NCBI RefSeq assembly: GCF_021391675.1
Contig: NZ_CP090095.1
Coordinates: 1,927,501 to 1,991,500 of the forward strand
DNA: 64,000 bases
Origin: Neorhizobium galegae
GTDB lineage: Bacteria; Pseudomonadota; Alphaproteobacteria; Rhizobiales; Rhizobiaceae
Direction of reading: 5' to 3'
Shown here in pieces: positions 1 to 9,608 of the stretch (position 1 is the stretch's first letter; the number at the start of each line of letters is the position of its first letter). The translations under genes and the position numbers were made by a program. Below the pieces are notes generated by a model. That model was not told where the DNA came from and did not search any database. It worked only from the letters and a program-made list of their open reading frames with translations.

Positions 1-25
1 TCCGAATAGAACAAAGGGACCGGCG

Positions 26-376
26 ATGTTCAATTTCGATGAGGCCAACAAGAAGAGCAAGGAAGCGATGGACGGAATGCTGAAGAGCTATTCCGAGATT
101 GCCAAGGGTTATCAGGCGATCACCACCGAAGCGACCGACTATTCCAAGAAGTCTTTCCAGGACATGACGGGTTTCATGGAAGCGCTCGCTTCCACCCGCA
201 GCGTCGAGGCGGCGTTCGAACTCCAGACCAATTACGTGAAGTCGGCTTATGAGAGCTTCATTGCCGAGTCGACCAAGATTACCGACATGTATGCCGATCT
301 CGCCAAGACGGCCTACAAGCCCTACGAAGCGCCGGTCGCCAAGTCGACCGCCGTGGTGACCGCAAACGCCGCGTAA
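26..376 (+). CDS. Phasin family protein
   Basis: A 116-residue protein of the small rhizobial phasin type, which coats polyhydroxybutyrate granules in the cytoplasm. The translation is largely amphipathic helix with no signal peptide or membrane segment: it starts MFNFDEANKKSKEAMDG, has evenly spaced aromatic and charged residues, and ends in an Ala/Val-rich tail. The ATG follows an AAAGGGA ribosome site about 6 bases upstream. A strong terminator hairpin begins 41 bases after the stop, so this looks like the end of a transcript whose promoter is outside the window. The family call rests on overall pattern and length, since phasins have no catalytic residues to check. Confidence 0.8.
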   Translation: MFNFDEANKKSKEAMDGMLKSYSEIAKGYQAITTEATDYSKKSFQDMTGFMEALASTRSVEAAFELQTNYVKSAYESFIAESTKITDMYADLAKTAYKPYEAPVAKSTAVVTANAA

Positions 377-416
377 CGCGCATAGCGGCCCCTCCAAGCG
401 ACGCCTTCACCATAGA

Positions 417-449
417 AGGCCGGCGGCGTTCAGCGCTGCCGGCCTTTTT
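417..449 (+). terminator. Rho-independent terminator after the phasin gene
   Basis: Perfect 8-bp stem AGGCCGGC (417-424) with GCCGGCCT (438-445), a 13-base loop, and a run of five T at 445-449. It lies between the phasin stop and clpS. Confidence 0.8.
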
Positions 450-631
450 GATTCATGCCAATGCGGAAATACCCGACTTTCGGCATGTTCCATCATCTCT
501 TTAGCGGAATAGTGATTGCGTGGCCGCAAAGGGGGCTTAAAATCCGCGTTCAATGAACTAAGTTAGGAAGACTAAGTCCGGCCGTTCGGCCATTCGGACG
601 AACCCGCCGGATGACTGGGGAATGAATGAAG

Positions 632-985
632 ATGATCGCACTGCCGATCTTGATGCAAGCTGAAAAGGGTGGCGACGGAGACAACGCAAATCGCGGTACC
701 TCGGTCATCACTCGCACCAAGCCGAAAACAAAGAAGCCCAATCTCTACCGCGTACTGCTGCTGAATGACGATTATACGCCGATGGAGTTCGTCATCCACA
801 TTCTGGAGCGTTTCTTTCAGAAGGACAGGGAGGCAGCGACGCGTATCATGCTCCACGTCCACAATCACGGCGTGGGGGAATGCGGAATATTTACATATGA
901 AGTAGCGGAAACCAAAGTGTCCCAGGTCATGGACTTCGCCCGGCAACACCAGCATCCGCTGCAATGTGTCATGGAAAAGAAGTGA
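632..985 (+). CDS. clpS: ATP-dependent Clp protease adaptor ClpS
   Basis: Adaptor that delivers N-degron substrates to ClpA. The 117-residue product has the ClpS core: [16 protein letters not shown] near residues 39-54, with the Asn-Asp-Asp and Met that form the N-degron pocket, and [11 protein letters not shown] with the conserved His. The N-terminal 35 residues are flexible and charged. An in-frame ATG at 626 is also possible. I prefer 632 because GGGGA at 617-621 is better spaced from it and the MIA-type start fits rhizobial homologues as I remember them. Only 10 bases separate the stop from the clpA start, so the adaptor and its unfoldase are co-transcribed. Confidence 0.93.
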   Translation: MIALPILMQAEKGGDGDNANRGTSVITRTKPKTKKPNLYRVLLLNDDYTPMEFVIHILERFFQKDREAATRIMLHVHNHGVGECGIFTYEVAETKVSQVMDFARQHQHPLQCVMEKK

Positions 986-995
986 GGAACCCGAC

Positions 996-3527
996 GTGCC
1001 AACATTTTCGCCTAGTCTAGAAAAGGCGCTGCATCAGGCACTGACCTTTGCCAACGAGCGGCATCACGAATATGCCACGCTCGAGCACCTGCTTTTGGCG
1101 TTGATCGACGACGCCGACGCAGCCGCGGTCATGGGCGCTTGTAACGTCAATTTGGAAACGCTGCGCAAGACCGTCACCGACTATGTCGATAATGAACTTG
1201 CCAACCTGATCACCGGTTATGACGAGGATTCGAAGCCGACCTCCGGCTTCCAGCGTGTGATCCAGCGCGCCGTCATCCACGTCCAGTCCTCGGGCCGCGA
1301 GGAAGTGACCGGCGCCAACGTTCTCGTCGCGATCTTCGCGGAACGGGAAAGCCATGCGGCCTTCTTCCTGCAGGAGCAGGAAATGACCCGCTACGACGCG
1401 GTCAACTACATTTCTCACGGCATCGGCAAGCGCGCGGGCACGTCCCAGACCCGCACGCCGCGCGGCGCAGAAGACAGCGAACCGGAAGCCAAGCCCTCCG
1501 CCCGCGACCAGGAGGAAGGTTCCGCCAAGAAGCCGCAGGATGCCCTCAAGGCCTATTGCGTCAACCTGAACGAAAAGGCCCGCGACGGCCGGATCGACCC
1601 GCTGATCGGCCGCCATTCCGAAGTCAACCGCACGATCCAGATTCTGTGCCGCCGTTCCAAGAACAACCCGCTCTACGTGGGCGATCCGGGCGTCGGCAAG
1701 ACGGCGATCGCCGAAGGTCTCGCCAAGCGGATCATCGAAGGCAAGGTGCCGGAGGCTCTCGCCGACGCCACCATCTTCTCGCTCGACATGGGTACGCTGC
1801 TCGCCGGCACCCGGTATCGCGGTGACTTCGAGGAACGCCTGAAGCAGGTCGTCAAGGAACTCGAAGAGTATCCGGGCGCGGTTCTGTTCATCGACGAGAT
1901 CCACACGGTCATCGGCGCCGGCGCCACCTCCGGCGGTGCGATGGATGCCTCGAACCTGTTGAAGCCGGCTCTGTCTTCGGGCGCCATCCGCTGCATCGGT
2001 TCGACCACCTACAAGGAATACCGCCAGTTCTTCGAAAAGGACCGGGCTCTGGTTCGCCGCTTCCAGAAGATCGACGTCGACGAGCCGTCGATCGAGGATG
2101 CAATCGAGATCATGAAGGGCCTCAAGCCTTATTTCGAGGACTACCACAAGCTGCGTTACACCAACGACGCGATCAAGGCGGCGGTCGAGCTTTCGGCCCG
2201 CTACATTTCCGACCGCAAGCTTCCGGACAAGGCGATCGACGTGATCGACGAGACCGGCGCGGCGCAGATGCTGTTGCCCGCTTCCAAGCGCCGCAAGCTG
2301 ATCACGGAGAAGGAAATCGAGGTGACGATCGCCACCATGGCGCGGATCCCGGCAAAGACCGTCTCCAAGGATGACGAGATGGTTCTCGCCAACCTGGAAA
2401 AGGAACTGCGTTCGGTCGTCTACGGCCAGGATGCGGCGATCGAAGCCCTATCGACGGCGATCAAGCTCGCCCGCGCCGGCCTTCGCGAGCCGAACAAGCC
2501 GATCGGCTCCTACGTCTTCTCCGGCCCGACCGGCGTCGGCAAGACGGAAGTCGCCAAGCAGCTGGCCGCCTCGCTCGGCGTCGAGATGCTGCGCTTCGAC
2601 ATGTCGGAATATATGGAACGCCACACGGTCTCGCGGCTGCTCGGCGCACCTCCCGGTTATGTCGGTTTCGACCAGGGCGGTCTCCTGACCGATGGCGTCG
2701 ACCAGCATCCGCACTCCGTGGTCCTGCTCGACGAAATCGAGAAGGCGCATCCGGATATCTATAATATCCTGCTGCAGGTCATGGACCATGGTTCGCTGAC
2801 CGACCACAACGGCAAGAAGATCGACTTCCGCAACGTCATCCTGATCATGACGACCAATGCGGGCGCGTCGGAAATGGCCAAGGCCGCCATCGGCTTCGGT
2901 TCGTCCAAGCGCACCGGCGAGGACGAAGAGGCGATCAACCGCCTGTTCACGCCGGAATTCCGCAACCGTCTCGATGCGATCATCCCGTTCGCACCGCTGC
3001 CGACGGAGGTCATCCATCAGGTCGTGCAGAAGTTCGTCATGCAGCTTGAGACGCAGCTCTCGGAACGCAACGTCACCTTCGACCTCCACCAGGACGCGAT
3101 CGCCTGGCTGGCGGAAAAGGGTTACGACGAGAAGATGGGTGCCCGCCCGCTCTCGCGCGTCATCCAGGAATACATCAAGAAGCCGCTCGCCAACGAGATC
3201 CTGTTCGGCAAGCTGCGCAAGGGTGGCGTGGTTCGCGTTACCGTCGGCAAGGGCGAGGATGGCAAGGACAAGCTCATCCTCGACTCGATTTCCGAAGCGA
3301 CGCCCGTGAAGCCGAAGCCGGAGGCCGAGGTGGAAGAGGCCGCCGAGGAAGCCGGGGCCAAGGTTGTCAAGCCCAAGGCGCCGAAGAAGTCGGCGCCGAA
3401 GGATAAGGACGGCGGCTCGGCCCGGGCTCGCGCCATGGTCGATGCGGACGTGATCGCTTCGGAAGAAGCGCCCAAGACGCCGCCGCGCAAGAGCACCACG
3501 GTGCCGCGCGTGCCGAAGACCAAATAG
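996..3527 (+). CDS. clpA: ATP-dependent Clp protease ATP-binding subunit ClpA
   Basis: Hexameric AAA+ unfoldase that feeds ClpP. The 843-residue protein has the double Clp N domain (about 1-145), a first AAA module with Walker A GDPGVGKT (229-236) and Walker B VLFIDEIH, and a second with GPTGVGKT (510-517), [11 protein letters not shown] and a ClpB D2-small C-terminal domain. After about residue 765 comes a Lys/Ala/Pro/Glu-rich tail of roughly 75 residues, probably disordered, which enteric ClpA lacks. The start is GTG at 996, giving [16 protein letters not shown], with GAGG at 984-987 upstream. A GTG at 966 lies inside clpS and is less likely. It forms an operon with clpS and ends at a terminator hairpin. 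Confidence 0.95.
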   Translation: MPTFSPSLEKALHQALTFANERHHEYATLEHLLLALIDDADAAAVMGACNVNLETLRKTVTDYVDNELANLITGYDEDSKPTSGFQRVIQRAVIHVQSSGREEVTGANVLVAIFAERESHAAFFLQEQEMTRYDAVNYISHGIGKRAGTSQTRTPRGAEDSEPEAKPSARDQEEGSAKKPQDALKAYCVNLNEKARDGRIDPLIGRHSEVNRTIQILCRRSKNNPLYVGDPGVGKTAIAEGLAKRIIEGKVPEALADATIFSLDMGTLLAGTRYRGDFEERLKQVVKELEEYPGAVLFIDEIHTVIGAGATSGGAMDASNLLKPALSSGAIRCIGSTTYKEYRQFFEKDRALVRRFQKIDVDEPSIEDAIEIMKGLKPYFEDYHKLRYTNDAIKAAVELSARYISDRKLPDKAIDVIDETGAAQMLLPASKRRKLITEKEIEVTIATMARIPAKTVSKDDEMVLANLEKELRSVVYGQDAAIEALSTAIKLARAGLREPNKPIGSYVFSGPTGVGKTEVAKQLAASLGVEMLRFDMSEYMERHTVSRLLGAPPGYVGFDQGGLLTDGVDQHPHSVVLLDEIEKAHPDIYNILLQVMDHGSLTDHNGKKIDFRNVILIMTTNAGASEMAKAAIGFGSSKRTGEDEEAINRLFTPEFRNRLDAIIPFAPLPTEVIHQVVQKFVMQLETQLSERNVTFDLHQDAIAWLAEKGYDEKMGARPLSRVIQEYIKKPLANEILFGKLRKGGVVRVTVGKGEDGKDKLILDSISEATPVKPKPEAEVEEAAEEAGAKVVKPKAPKKSAPKDKDGGSARARAMVDADVIASEEAPKTPPRKSTTVPRVPKTK

Positions 3528-3549
3528 GGTTTTCGGATTGAACTCTTGC

Positions 3550-3580
3550 GATGCCGGGCTTGTCCCGGCATCGTCGTTTT
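3550..3580 (+). terminator. Terminator after clpA; also a dispersed-repeat type palindrome
   Basis: Perfect 9-bp stem GATGCCGGG (3550-3558) and CCCGGCATC (3564-3572) with a 5-base loop, followed by GTCGTTTT. The same GATGCCGGGCTTGTCCCGGCATC wording is a common intergenic palindrome in rhizobia, as I recall. Its ATG at 3551 should not be used as the azlC start. Confidence 0.7.
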
Positions 3581-3610
3581 GATGACGAGCCTTTTCCCAT
3601 ATCCGCCGGA

Positions 3611-4366
3611 ATGCCGATGCCTCCAGACAGTGACGACCGCAACGCCCTATCCTGGTTCTTTACCGGCATGCGGGGCCTGCTTTCGCTTCCGGCCCTCATT
3701 CTCTTGACCTCGATCGTCGGCTTCAGCGCCTTCGCGCTCGAATCGGGGCTGACGCGCGCCGAGGCGGTCTTCATGTCGCTGGCGATCTGGGCGCTTCCGG
3801 CGCAGGTCATTCTGGTCGGCAGCATGGCGGGCGGCGCCAACATTGCAGCCTGTTTCCTCGCAGTCACGCTCTCCTCGATCCGCATGATGCCGATGGTCGC
3901 CTCGGTCGTCCCGGAAATGCGCACGAGGCGCACGCCGATCTGGCTGCTGCTGATCCTGTCGCATTTCATCGCCATCACCTCCTGGGTGTTCGCGATCACC
4001 ACGCTGCGCAACGTGCCGCGCGAATACCGGGCGATCTATTTCGCCGGCTTCGGCGTGACTTTGACCCTGACGGGCACCCTTGTCGTCGGGGTCTTCTACG
4101 ACATCGTCTCGGGCTTTCCGCCGGTCGTCGCGGGCATACTCTTCTTCCTGACGCCGGTCTATTTCAACGCTTCCATCTGGGTGAGCGCGCACCAGCCGGT
4201 GGTCAAGATCGCCTTCGTCATGGGAATGATCCTCGGCCCGACGCTGGCGCTGGTGACCCCGCAATTCGACGTGCTTTGCGCCGGCGTCGGTGGCGGAACG
4301 GTGGCCTATCTGATCGACCGGGCGCGTCGGAAGAGAAAGCGCGTCGGGCAGGAGGCCAGGCGATGA
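3611..4366 (+). CDS. AzlC family branched-chain amino acid exporter, large subunit
   Basis: Inner-membrane permease of the AzlC/YgaZ type; such proteins work with a small AzlD partner to export branched-chain amino acids or related compounds. About 251 residues with several hydrophobic segments, including SLPALILLTSIVGFSAFALE near the N terminus, an early ALPAQVILVGSM stretch typical of AzlC, and RMMPMVASVVPEMR. The C terminus is basic (RARRKRKRVGQEARR). In-frame ATGs at 3611 and 3617 are both plausible. An upstream ATG at 3551 falls inside the clpA terminator and is unlikely. The stop overlaps the next start as ATGA (4363-4366), so the pair is translationally coupled. The substrate cannot be told from sequence. 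Confidence 0.85.
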   Translation: MPMPPDSDDRNALSWFFTGMRGLLSLPALILLTSIVGFSAFALESGLTRAEAVFMSLAIWALPAQVILVGSMAGGANIAACFLAVTLSSIRMMPMVASVVPEMRTRRTPIWLLLILSHFIAITSWVFAITTLRNVPREYRAIYFAGFGVTLTLTGTLVVGVFYDIVSGFPPVVAGILFFLTPVYFNASIWVSAHQPVVKIAFVMGMILGPTLALVTPQFDVLCAGVGGGTVAYLIDRARRKRKRVGQEARR

Positions 4367-4701
4367 TTGCGGAATACTGGACCTTCATCGTCATCGCGGT
4401 CGCCGGTTTCCTGGCGACCGATGTCTGGCGCTGGCTCGGGGTTTTCACCGGCAACCGGCTGAACGAGGATTCCGAGGCGCTGTATTGGGTGAGGGCGGTG
4501 GCGACCTCGCTCGTCATGGCCGTCACCGCCAAGCTGATCGTCTTCCCGAACGGCACGCTCGCCGGCACACCGCTCTGGCTGAGGGTCGGGGCCGCCGGCA
4601 TCGGGTTTGCTGTGTTCCTAGCGACCGGCCGCAAGGTCGGCATCGGTGTGGCGGTGCCTATGGCGCTTTTGGTAGCCGGTCTCTGGTGGCTCGGCTTCTA
4701 G
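4363..4701 (+). CDS. AzlD domain protein, small subunit of the AzlCD transporter
   Basis: A 112-residue hydrophobic protein with about four membrane segments (IVIAVAGFLATDVWRWLGVF, then GVAVPMALLVAGLWWLGF at the C terminus), the size and layout of AzlD/YgaH subunits. The ATG at 4363 overlaps the azlC stop in ATGA and has GGAGG at 4351-4355. A longer reading from 4276 would lie inside azlC and has no ribosome site. It is convergent with the HIT gene 3 bases downstream, with no room for a separate terminator. Confidence 0.85.
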   Translation: MIAEYWTFIVIAVAGFLATDVWRWLGVFTGNRLNEDSEALYWVRAVATSLVMAVTAKLIVFPNGTLAGTPLWLRVGAAGIGFAVFLATGRKVGIGVAVPMALLVAGLWWLGF

Positions 4702-4704
4702 AGG

Positions 4705-5136
4705 TCAGCTGCCCAGTTCGCCGATGATCTTCTCGGCATTTGCCGCAAGCACGTCATTATTCTCCATCTGGCCCGAATGGGGTTTCAGAGCCTGTCCCTC
4801 GTAGCGCGGGACGACGTGGAAATGCAGGTGGTAGACCGTCTGTCCGGCGGCCGGTTCGTTGAACTGGATCACCGTGATTCCGTCCGCTTCGAAAGCTTGC
4901 CTGGCGGCCCTGGCGAGCTTCTGCACCACGGGGATCACCTTTGAAAGCACAGCAGGATCGGCATCGAGGATGTTGCGCGATGGGGCTTTCGGGACCACCA
5001 GAAGGTGACCTGGCGATTGCGGCATGACATCCATGAAGGCAAGGGTATCGTCATCCTCGTAGACCCGGTGGCACGGGATTTCGCCGCGCAGGATTTTTCC
5101 GAAGATGTTGTTGCTGTCGTAAGCCTGTCCGCTCAT
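4705..5136 (-). CDS. HIT family nucleotide-binding protein
   Basis: Cytoplasmic nucleotide hydrolase or transferase of the histidine triad family (Hint branch). 143 residues. The catalytic triad motif is present as YHLHFHVVP (H-x-H-x-H) near residue 100, preceded by the family segments IFGKILRGEIPCHRVYEDD and SPGHLLVVPK. The start at 5136 has GGAGAGGAC just upstream on the minus strand; longer readings into the FemAB-like gene are not supported. It is the last gene of a minus-strand run: RidA-like, glycerophosphodiesterase, FemAB-like, HIT. The physiological substrate is unknown. Confidence 0.9.
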   Translation of the reverse strand: MSGQAYDSNNIFGKILRGEIPCHRVYEDDDTLAFMDVMPQSPGHLLVVPKAPSRNILDADPAVLSKVIPVVQKLARAARQAFEADGITVIQFNEPAAGQTVYHLHFHVVPRYEGQALKPHSGQMENNDVLAANAEKIIGELGS

Positions 5137-5176
5137 CGCGATGTCCTCTCCTTGTCGTCCGGTCGTCTTCTGAGAC

Positions 5177-6373
5177 CTAGTCCTGTTCCTGCTGGCGCTC
5201 GCCCTTGCGGAACGGGCTATGCTCGGCAAGATATTCCGTCATCTGCTCCACGTCTTCGCGCTCGTGCTCCAGATAGTCGGCGATTGCCCGCCTGAGACCC
5301 GCATGGGCGATATAGTGCATCGAATGGGTGGTGACAGGCAGGTAGCCGCGAGCCAGCTTGTGCTCTCCTTGCGCGCCCGCCTCGACGCGCTTCAAGCCCT
5401 TGGCGAGCGCGAAATCGATCGCCTGGTGATAGCAGACTTCGAAATGCAGGAAGGGGTGGTCCTCGATACAGCCCCAGTGCCGGCCGTAGAGCGCATCCCC
5501 TCCGATGAAGTTGATCGCGCCGGCGACGTACTTGCCATCGCGCTTGGCCATCACCAGCAGGATGTCTTCCGGCATGCGCTCGCCGATCAGCGAATAGAAC
5601 TTTCGCGTCAGGTAAGGCCGGCCCCATTTGCGTCCGCCGGTGTCCATGTAGAATTCGAAGAACTGGTCCCAGATATCTTCGGTCAGGTCCTTTCCGGTCA
5701 GCCATTCGATGCTGATACCGTTTTCCAAGGCCGCGCGGCGTTCCTTCTTCAGCGCCTTGCGTTTGCGCGAGGCAAGCGTTTCGAGGAAGGCGTCGTGGTT
5801 CTCGTAGCCCTCGTTGATGAAATGGAACTGCTTGTCGGTCCGGTGCAGATAGTCGGCCTCCTCGAAGGCGGCGACTTGGTCTTCTGCGACGAAGGTCACG
5901 TGCGCCGACGAGATTCCGAGCTGGCGTGTCACCTCCTGGAGACCCGCGGCCAGCGTCAGCTCGGTCGAATCCCTGTCGTAACCTTGCGAGACCAGCAGCC
6001 GCGGTCCACTCGCCGGCGTGAACGGCACGGTGCATTGCAGTTTCGGGTAATAACGCCCGCCGGCGCGCTCGAAAGCGTCGGCCCAGCCGTGGTCGAAGAC
6101 ATATTCGCCCTGGCTGTGGCTTTTCAGATAACCGGGGACCGCGCCGATCAGCGTGCCCTTGTCGTCTTCGAGAAGAAGATGATGGCCGAGCCAGCCGGTC
6201 TTGGCGGTGGCCGAGCCCGATTCCTCCAGCGCCGAAAGGTAGGCGTGCGACAGGAACGGATTGTAGGGCGTTTCCGAGGAGGAGGATTTGGAGGTGCCCG
6301 AAAGGCGCGACCAGCTTGCCGGGCTGATCGCGCAGAAGGACTTTTCGATGCGGATGGTAAGATTGCCGGTCAT
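5177..6373 (-). CDS. FemAB-like / GNAT-fold protein (COG3146 type)
   Basis: A 398-residue cytoplasmic protein of the family often labelled 'peptidogalycan biosynthesis protein' or FemAB-like (PF04339, COG3146). Segments I recognise are NPFLSHAYLSALEESGSA, GAVPGYLKSHSQGEYVFDHGWA and HWGCIEDHPFLHFEVCYHQA near the C terminus, followed by VEAGAQGEHKLARGY. These proteins have tandem GNAT-like folds and are inferred to transfer aminoacyl groups from tRNA, but no reaction is proven. It starts 8 bases after the glycerophosphodiesterase stop and is clearly in the same operon. The ribosome site is weak. Confidence 0.85.
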   Translation of the reverse strand: MTGNLTIRIEKSFCAISPASWSRLSGTSKSSSSETPYNPFLSHAYLSALEESGSATAKTGWLGHHLLLEDDKGTLIGAVPGYLKSHSQGEYVFDHGWADAFERAGGRYYPKLQCTVPFTPASGPRLLVSQGYDRDSTELTLAAGLQEVTRQLGISSAHVTFVAEDQVAAFEEADYLHRTDKQFHFINEGYENHDAFLETLASRKRKALKKERRAALENGISIEWLTGKDLTEDIWDQFFEFYMDTGGRKWGRPYLTRKFYSLIGERMPEDILLVMAKRDGKYVAGAINFIGGDALYGRHWGCIEDHPFLHFEVCYHQAIDFALAKGLKRVEAGAQGEHKLARGYLPVTTHSMHYIAHAGLRRAIADYLEHEREDVEQMTEYLAEHSPFRKGERQQEQD

Positions 6374-6381
6374 ACGCTGCT

Positions 6382-7119
6382 TTACAGGGAGTGGGAGGTT
6401 GCCTCCCGCGGATCAAAACCTTCGAAGGTCATCTGGTCCGCATATTTATAGGTATGTTCGCGGCCGTTTGCATCCCTCACGGTCCAGGTAATGACCGGAA
6501 TTCCGGTCGTTCTCTGTGCCGTGACGAACGTGTTCGGCAGGTGGGGGTAGTGGTAGGAAATGAAGTCGAGGCCAAGTTGCATGGCTTCGTCGTGCTCGAA
6601 GAATTCCTCGGGCTTGTCGCCCATGGCGGTCAGGCCAAGCGGGTAGGGCGCGCCAGCAGTCTTCAGGTCACGCAGGATGTGATAGTCGAAGCTCATCAGC
6701 GCCACCTTGCCCTGATAACCTTCGAGAATTTCGAGCACCGCCTCGGCGAACCCGTCGTCCTCGCCGTCGCCTTCGCGCCCCTTGATCTCGATGACCAAAG
6801 GCACCTTGCCGGCGACGAGGGCCAGCATCTGCTTCAAGGTCGGTATTTTGTCTTTGGTCTGGCCGACCGAAAGCATGCCGAGCTCCGAGGACGTCTTCTC
6901 CCGGATGTCGCCCTTGATGCCGCAGAGCCGTTCGAGATCATGGTCGTGGAAGATCACCGGCACGCTGTCGGACGCCAGCTGCACGTCGCACTCGATCGCA
7001 AAGCCGGCCTCGACCGCGCGCGAAAACGCCGACAGGGTGTTTTCCCAGACCTGACGGTTCATGTCGTGAAAGCCGCGATGGGCGACGGGAAGGTCCTTGA
7101 TCCAGGATACGGAGGTCAT
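6382..7119 (-). CDS. Glycerophosphodiester phosphodiesterase
   Basis: Hydrolyses glycerophosphodiesters from phospholipid turnover to glycerol-3-phosphate and an alcohol. 245 residues with the GDPD TIM-barrel signature: VAHRGFHD (catalytic His-Arg) near residues 12-19, ENTLSAF, then ECDVQLASDSVPVIFHDHDLER with the metal-binding Glu/Asp and second catalytic His. No signal peptide is visible, so it is cytoplasmic like UgpQ. The ATG overlaps the stop of the upstream RidA-like gene (7116-7119), which indicates translational coupling. Confidence 0.92.
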   Translation of the reverse strand: MTSVSWIKDLPVAHRGFHDMNRQVWENTLSAFSRAVEAGFAIECDVQLASDSVPVIFHDHDLERLCGIKGDIREKTSSELGMLSVGQTKDKIPTLKQMLALVAGKVPLVIEIKGREGDGEDDGFAEAVLEILEGYQGKVALMSFDYHILRDLKTAGAPYPLGLTAMGDKPEEFFEHDEAMQLGLDFISYHYPHLPNTFVTAQRTTGIPVITWTVRDANGREHTYKYADQMTFEGFDPREATSHSL

Positions 7120-7586
7120 GCTTCGATCTCGATGATGGCGTCGATTTCGACGGAGGCGTTGAGGGGCAGGCAGGCCATGCCGACGGCGGCGCGGGCATGT
7201 TTGCCGGCGTCGCCCAGCACGTTGGCGATCAGGTTGGAGGCGCCGTTGATGACGAGGTGCTGCTCGACGAAATCGGGCGTCGAGGCGACAAAGCCGTTGA
7301 GCTTCAGCACGCGGCGGATTCTGCCGAGATCGCCGTTCAGCGCGGCCTTCGCCTGAGCGAGGATGTTGATGGCGCAGAGTTCCGCTGCCCGTTGCGCGGC
7401 GGCCACGTCGACGTCACGGCCGACAAGACCTGTTACCGCGACCTTGCCCCCTTCGATCGGCAATTGGCCGGAAAGATAAAGCGTATTGCCGCTGATCGTG
7501 TATGGTACGTAATTGGCGGCGGGTGCTGCCGCGACGGGGAGCACGATCCCCAGTTCCTGCAGGCGGCCCTCGATGGCTCCGGTCAT
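7116..7586 (-). CDS. RidA/YjgF-family protein (YjgH-like subgroup)
   Basis: 156 residues of the YjgF/YER057c/UK114 superfamily, whose best-known members hydrolyse reactive enamines and imines. The protein begins with a variable stretch and then shows LYLSGQLPIEGG and AAQRAAELCAINILAQAK. The canonical RidA motif with the substrate-binding Arg near the C terminus is replaced by AAVGMACLPLNASVEIDAI, as in the longer COG0251 subgroup, so deaminase activity is not assured. GGGAG lies 9 bases before the ATG. It is the first gene of the four-gene minus-strand operon and diverges from eipB. Confidence 0.85.
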   Translation of the reverse strand: MTGAIEGRLQELGIVLPVAAAPAANYVPYTISGNTLYLSGQLPIEGGKVAVTGLVGRDVDVAAAQRAAELCAINILAQAKAALNGDLGRIRRVLKLNGFVASTPDFVEQHLVINGASNLIANVLGDAGKHARAAVGMACLPLNASVEIDAIIEIEA

Positions 7587-7696
7587 TTTCGACTCCCGTT
7601 TTGTTGTAAATTCTTCAAAAATCCTGCATCAAGGCCTTAGCTTGGTCAGATGGCGTTCTTATAACATCACCAACTGAGTCCAACAGGAGAATGTGA

Positions 7697-8545
7697 ATGT
7701 TGCGAATGAGCCTCGGGGTGATCCTTGCCGGCGGTCTGAGCCTTGCGGCTGCCACCTCCGCGGACGCGAATACCGACGCTGCTGCCCGGCTGCTCGTCCC
7801 GCATCGCGCCATTTACGACCTGAAGCTCAAGAATGCCTCCGAACGTTCCGGCATCGAAGGCATGTTCGGCCGCATGGTCTATGAGTTCACCGGCTCGGCC
7901 TGCACCGGGTTTTCCACCAATTTCCGGCTGGTGACCAAGATCAATACGGGCGAGGAGACGCGCCTTAGCGATCAGCAGACCACGACCTTCGAGGACATGG
8001 CCGCAAACCAGTTCCATTTCGAGACCAGGTCCTTCACCGACGAGCAGCTCGACAAGCAGCTGAGTGGCGACGCGTCGATCGTCGACAAGGGCATCAAGGT
8101 GGAAATCACCCAGCCCGACGGCCGTGAGATCGAATTGCCGTCGAGCGATTTTCCGACCAGCCATATGCTCGACGTCATCGCGAATGCCAAGCAGGGCAAG
8201 AGTTTCTTCGAGGCGCGGGTCTTCGACGGCTCGGAAAACGGCGACCAGGCGCTGCTGACCACGACGGTGATCGGCAAGTCGCAGACCGCGCAGAAGGACG
8301 ACGTGGACGCCGACAAGGCCGGCGAGTTTGCAAAGTCTTCCTTCTGGCCGGTGACGATCGCCTATTTCAACGAGAATGCGGTCGGTGACCCGACCCCGGT
8401 CTACAACATGTCGTTCAAGCTCTACGAAAACGGCATCACCCGCGATCTCACCATGGACTACGGCGACTTCGTGCTGTCCGGCAGCCTTGCCAAGCTGGAG
8501 CTCCTGAAGCCGCAGCAGGATCCGTGCCCGGCGCCGGCGAAATAG
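7697..8545 (+). CDS. eipB: Periplasmic cell-envelope integrity protein EipB (DUF1849)
   Basis: 282 residues. Brucella EipB is a conserved periplasmic beta-spiral protein needed for envelope integrity. A signal peptide is visible (MLRMSLGVILAGGLSLAAAT, cleavage near ADA-N at 24-25). Two cysteines, C69 (GSACTGF) and C277 (DPCPAPAK at the extreme C terminus), match the disulfide pair I recall for Brucella EipB. RAIYDLKL and MSFKLYENGITRDLTMDYG are typical DUF1849 segments. The start is fixed by AGGAGA at 7685-7690, 6 bases before the ATG. It is monocistronic, between the divergent RidA-like operon and rpsB. Confidence 0.88.
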   Translation: MLRMSLGVILAGGLSLAAATSADANTDAAARLLVPHRAIYDLKLKNASERSGIEGMFGRMVYEFTGSACTGFSTNFRLVTKINTGEETRLSDQQTTTFEDMAANQFHFETRSFTDEQLDKQLSGDASIVDKGIKVEITQPDGREIELPSSDFPTSHMLDVIANAKQGKSFFEARVFDGSENGDQALLTTTVIGKSQTAQKDDVDADKAGEFAKSSFWPVTIAYFNENAVGDPTPVYNMSFKLYENGITRDLTMDYGDFVLSGSLAKLELLKPQQDPCPAPAK

Positions 8546-8603
8546 CCATCCCTCGCTGATCGCCGGTCACTCGCCGGCGCGCCGAGGTAATTTCGGCAAA
8601 GCT

Positions 8604-8633
8604 CTTGCTTTTGCGGCAAATCGAATGTATGGC
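8604..8633 (+). promoter_or_regulatory. Candidate promoter for rpsB-tsf
   Basis: CTTGCT at 8604-8609 and a TGTATGG stretch about 17-18 bases downstream resemble the rhizobial sigma-70 pattern (CTTGAC, about 17 bases, CTATAT). The implied transcript would have a leader of roughly 120 bases. Judged by eye; the -10 match is poor. Confidence 0.35.
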
Positions 8634-8758
8634 CAGCCGCATTCCACACGTAAGGCATGGGATCGTCCGGGAGAAATCCGGACCGTTCCGCCCGGTGGCA
8701 TTCTCGAAGAGGGTGCTGTTCGCCTTGCGGAGGTTCAACCGGAAAAGGATAACAAGGC

Positions 8759-9538
8759 ATGGCATTGCCCGATTTCTCTATGCGCCAGCTTCTCGAAGCA
8801 GGCGTCCACTTCGGCCACCAGACTCACCGCTGGAACCCGAAAATGAAGCCGTACATCTTCGGCGATCGTAACAACATCCACATCATCGATCTGGCCCAGA
8901 CCGTTCCGATGCTGTCGCGCGCCCTTCAGGTCGTGTCCGACACCGTCGCCCGCGGCGGCCGCGTTCTGTTCGTCGGCACCAAGCGCCAGGCGTCTGAACT
9001 GATCGCCGACTCGGCCAAGCGTTCGGCCCAGTACTACGTCAACTCCCGCTGGCTCGGCGGCATGATGACCAACTGGAAGACCATTTCGAACTCGATCCAG
9101 CGCCTGCGCAAGCTCGACGAAATCCTGAACTCGGAACAGTCCGGCTACTCCAAGAAGGAACGCCTGAACCTCGAGCGCGAACGCGAAAAGCTGGACAAGG
9201 CTCTCGGCGGTATCCGCGACATGGGCGGCACTCCGGACCTGATGTTCATCATCGACACCAACAAGGAAAAGATCGCCATCGACGAAGCCAAGCGCCTGGG
9301 CATCCCGGTCGTCGCCATCATCGATTCGAACTGCGATCCGGACCTCATCGACTACCCGATCCCGGGCAATGACGACGCCTCGCGCGCCATCGCTCTCTAC
9401 ACCGACCTGATCGCCCGCGCTGCCATCGACGGCATCGCGCGCCAGCAGGGCGCTTCGGGTCGCGACATCGGCGGTTCTGCCGAAGCTCCGATCGAGCCGG
9501 CGCTCGAAGGCGAAGCTGAAGCAGAAGCCCAGGCTTAA
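8759..9538 (+). CDS. rpsB: 30S ribosomal protein S2
   Basis: Small-subunit ribosomal protein, 259 residues. The start [29 protein letters not shown] and the internal [12 protein letters not shown] and [23 protein letters not shown] segments are diagnostic. The C-terminal 30 residues are acidic and Ala-rich, as in other alphaproteobacteria. It heads the classic rpsB-tsf-pyrH-frr order. The stretch upstream contains a 6-bp hairpin (GTCCGG 8665-8670 with CCGGAC 878-83 of the same block, that is 8678-8683), which could serve autoregulation, but that is inference. Confidence 0.98.
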   Translation: MALPDFSMRQLLEAGVHFGHQTHRWNPKMKPYIFGDRNNIHIIDLAQTVPMLSRALQVVSDTVARGGRVLFVGTKRQASELIADSAKRSAQYYVNSRWLGGMMTNWKTISNSIQRLRKLDEILNSEQSGYSKKERLNLEREREKLDKALGGIRDMGGTPDLMFIIDTNKEKIAIDEAKRLGIPVVAIIDSNCDPDLIDYPIPGNDDASRAIALYTDLIARAAIDGIARQQGASGRDIGGSAEAPIEPALEGEAEAEAQA

Positions 9539-9544
9539 GGGGGC

Positions 9545-9608
9545 GGAGCGGCCTGCCGCTCCTCCTTTGTGAAATTCGATCGAGGCCAGAGATAGCGATC
9601 CCTGGCCT
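9545..9608 (+). terminator. Two hairpins in the rpsB-tsf spacer (attenuator or weak terminator)
   Basis: First stem GGAGCGGC (9545-9552) with GCCGCTCC (9555-9562), then CTCCTTTG. Second stem AGGCCAG (9583-9589) with CTGGCCT (9602-9608), then TGGTCGTTT. Neither has a full T run. Partial termination or mRNA processing between rpsB and tsf would be a natural role. Confidence 0.45.

Noticed and set aside
3551..3610. Upstream ATG for azlC at 3551
   Set aside because: It lies inside the clpA terminator hairpin; ATGs at 3611/3617 give normal family N termini.
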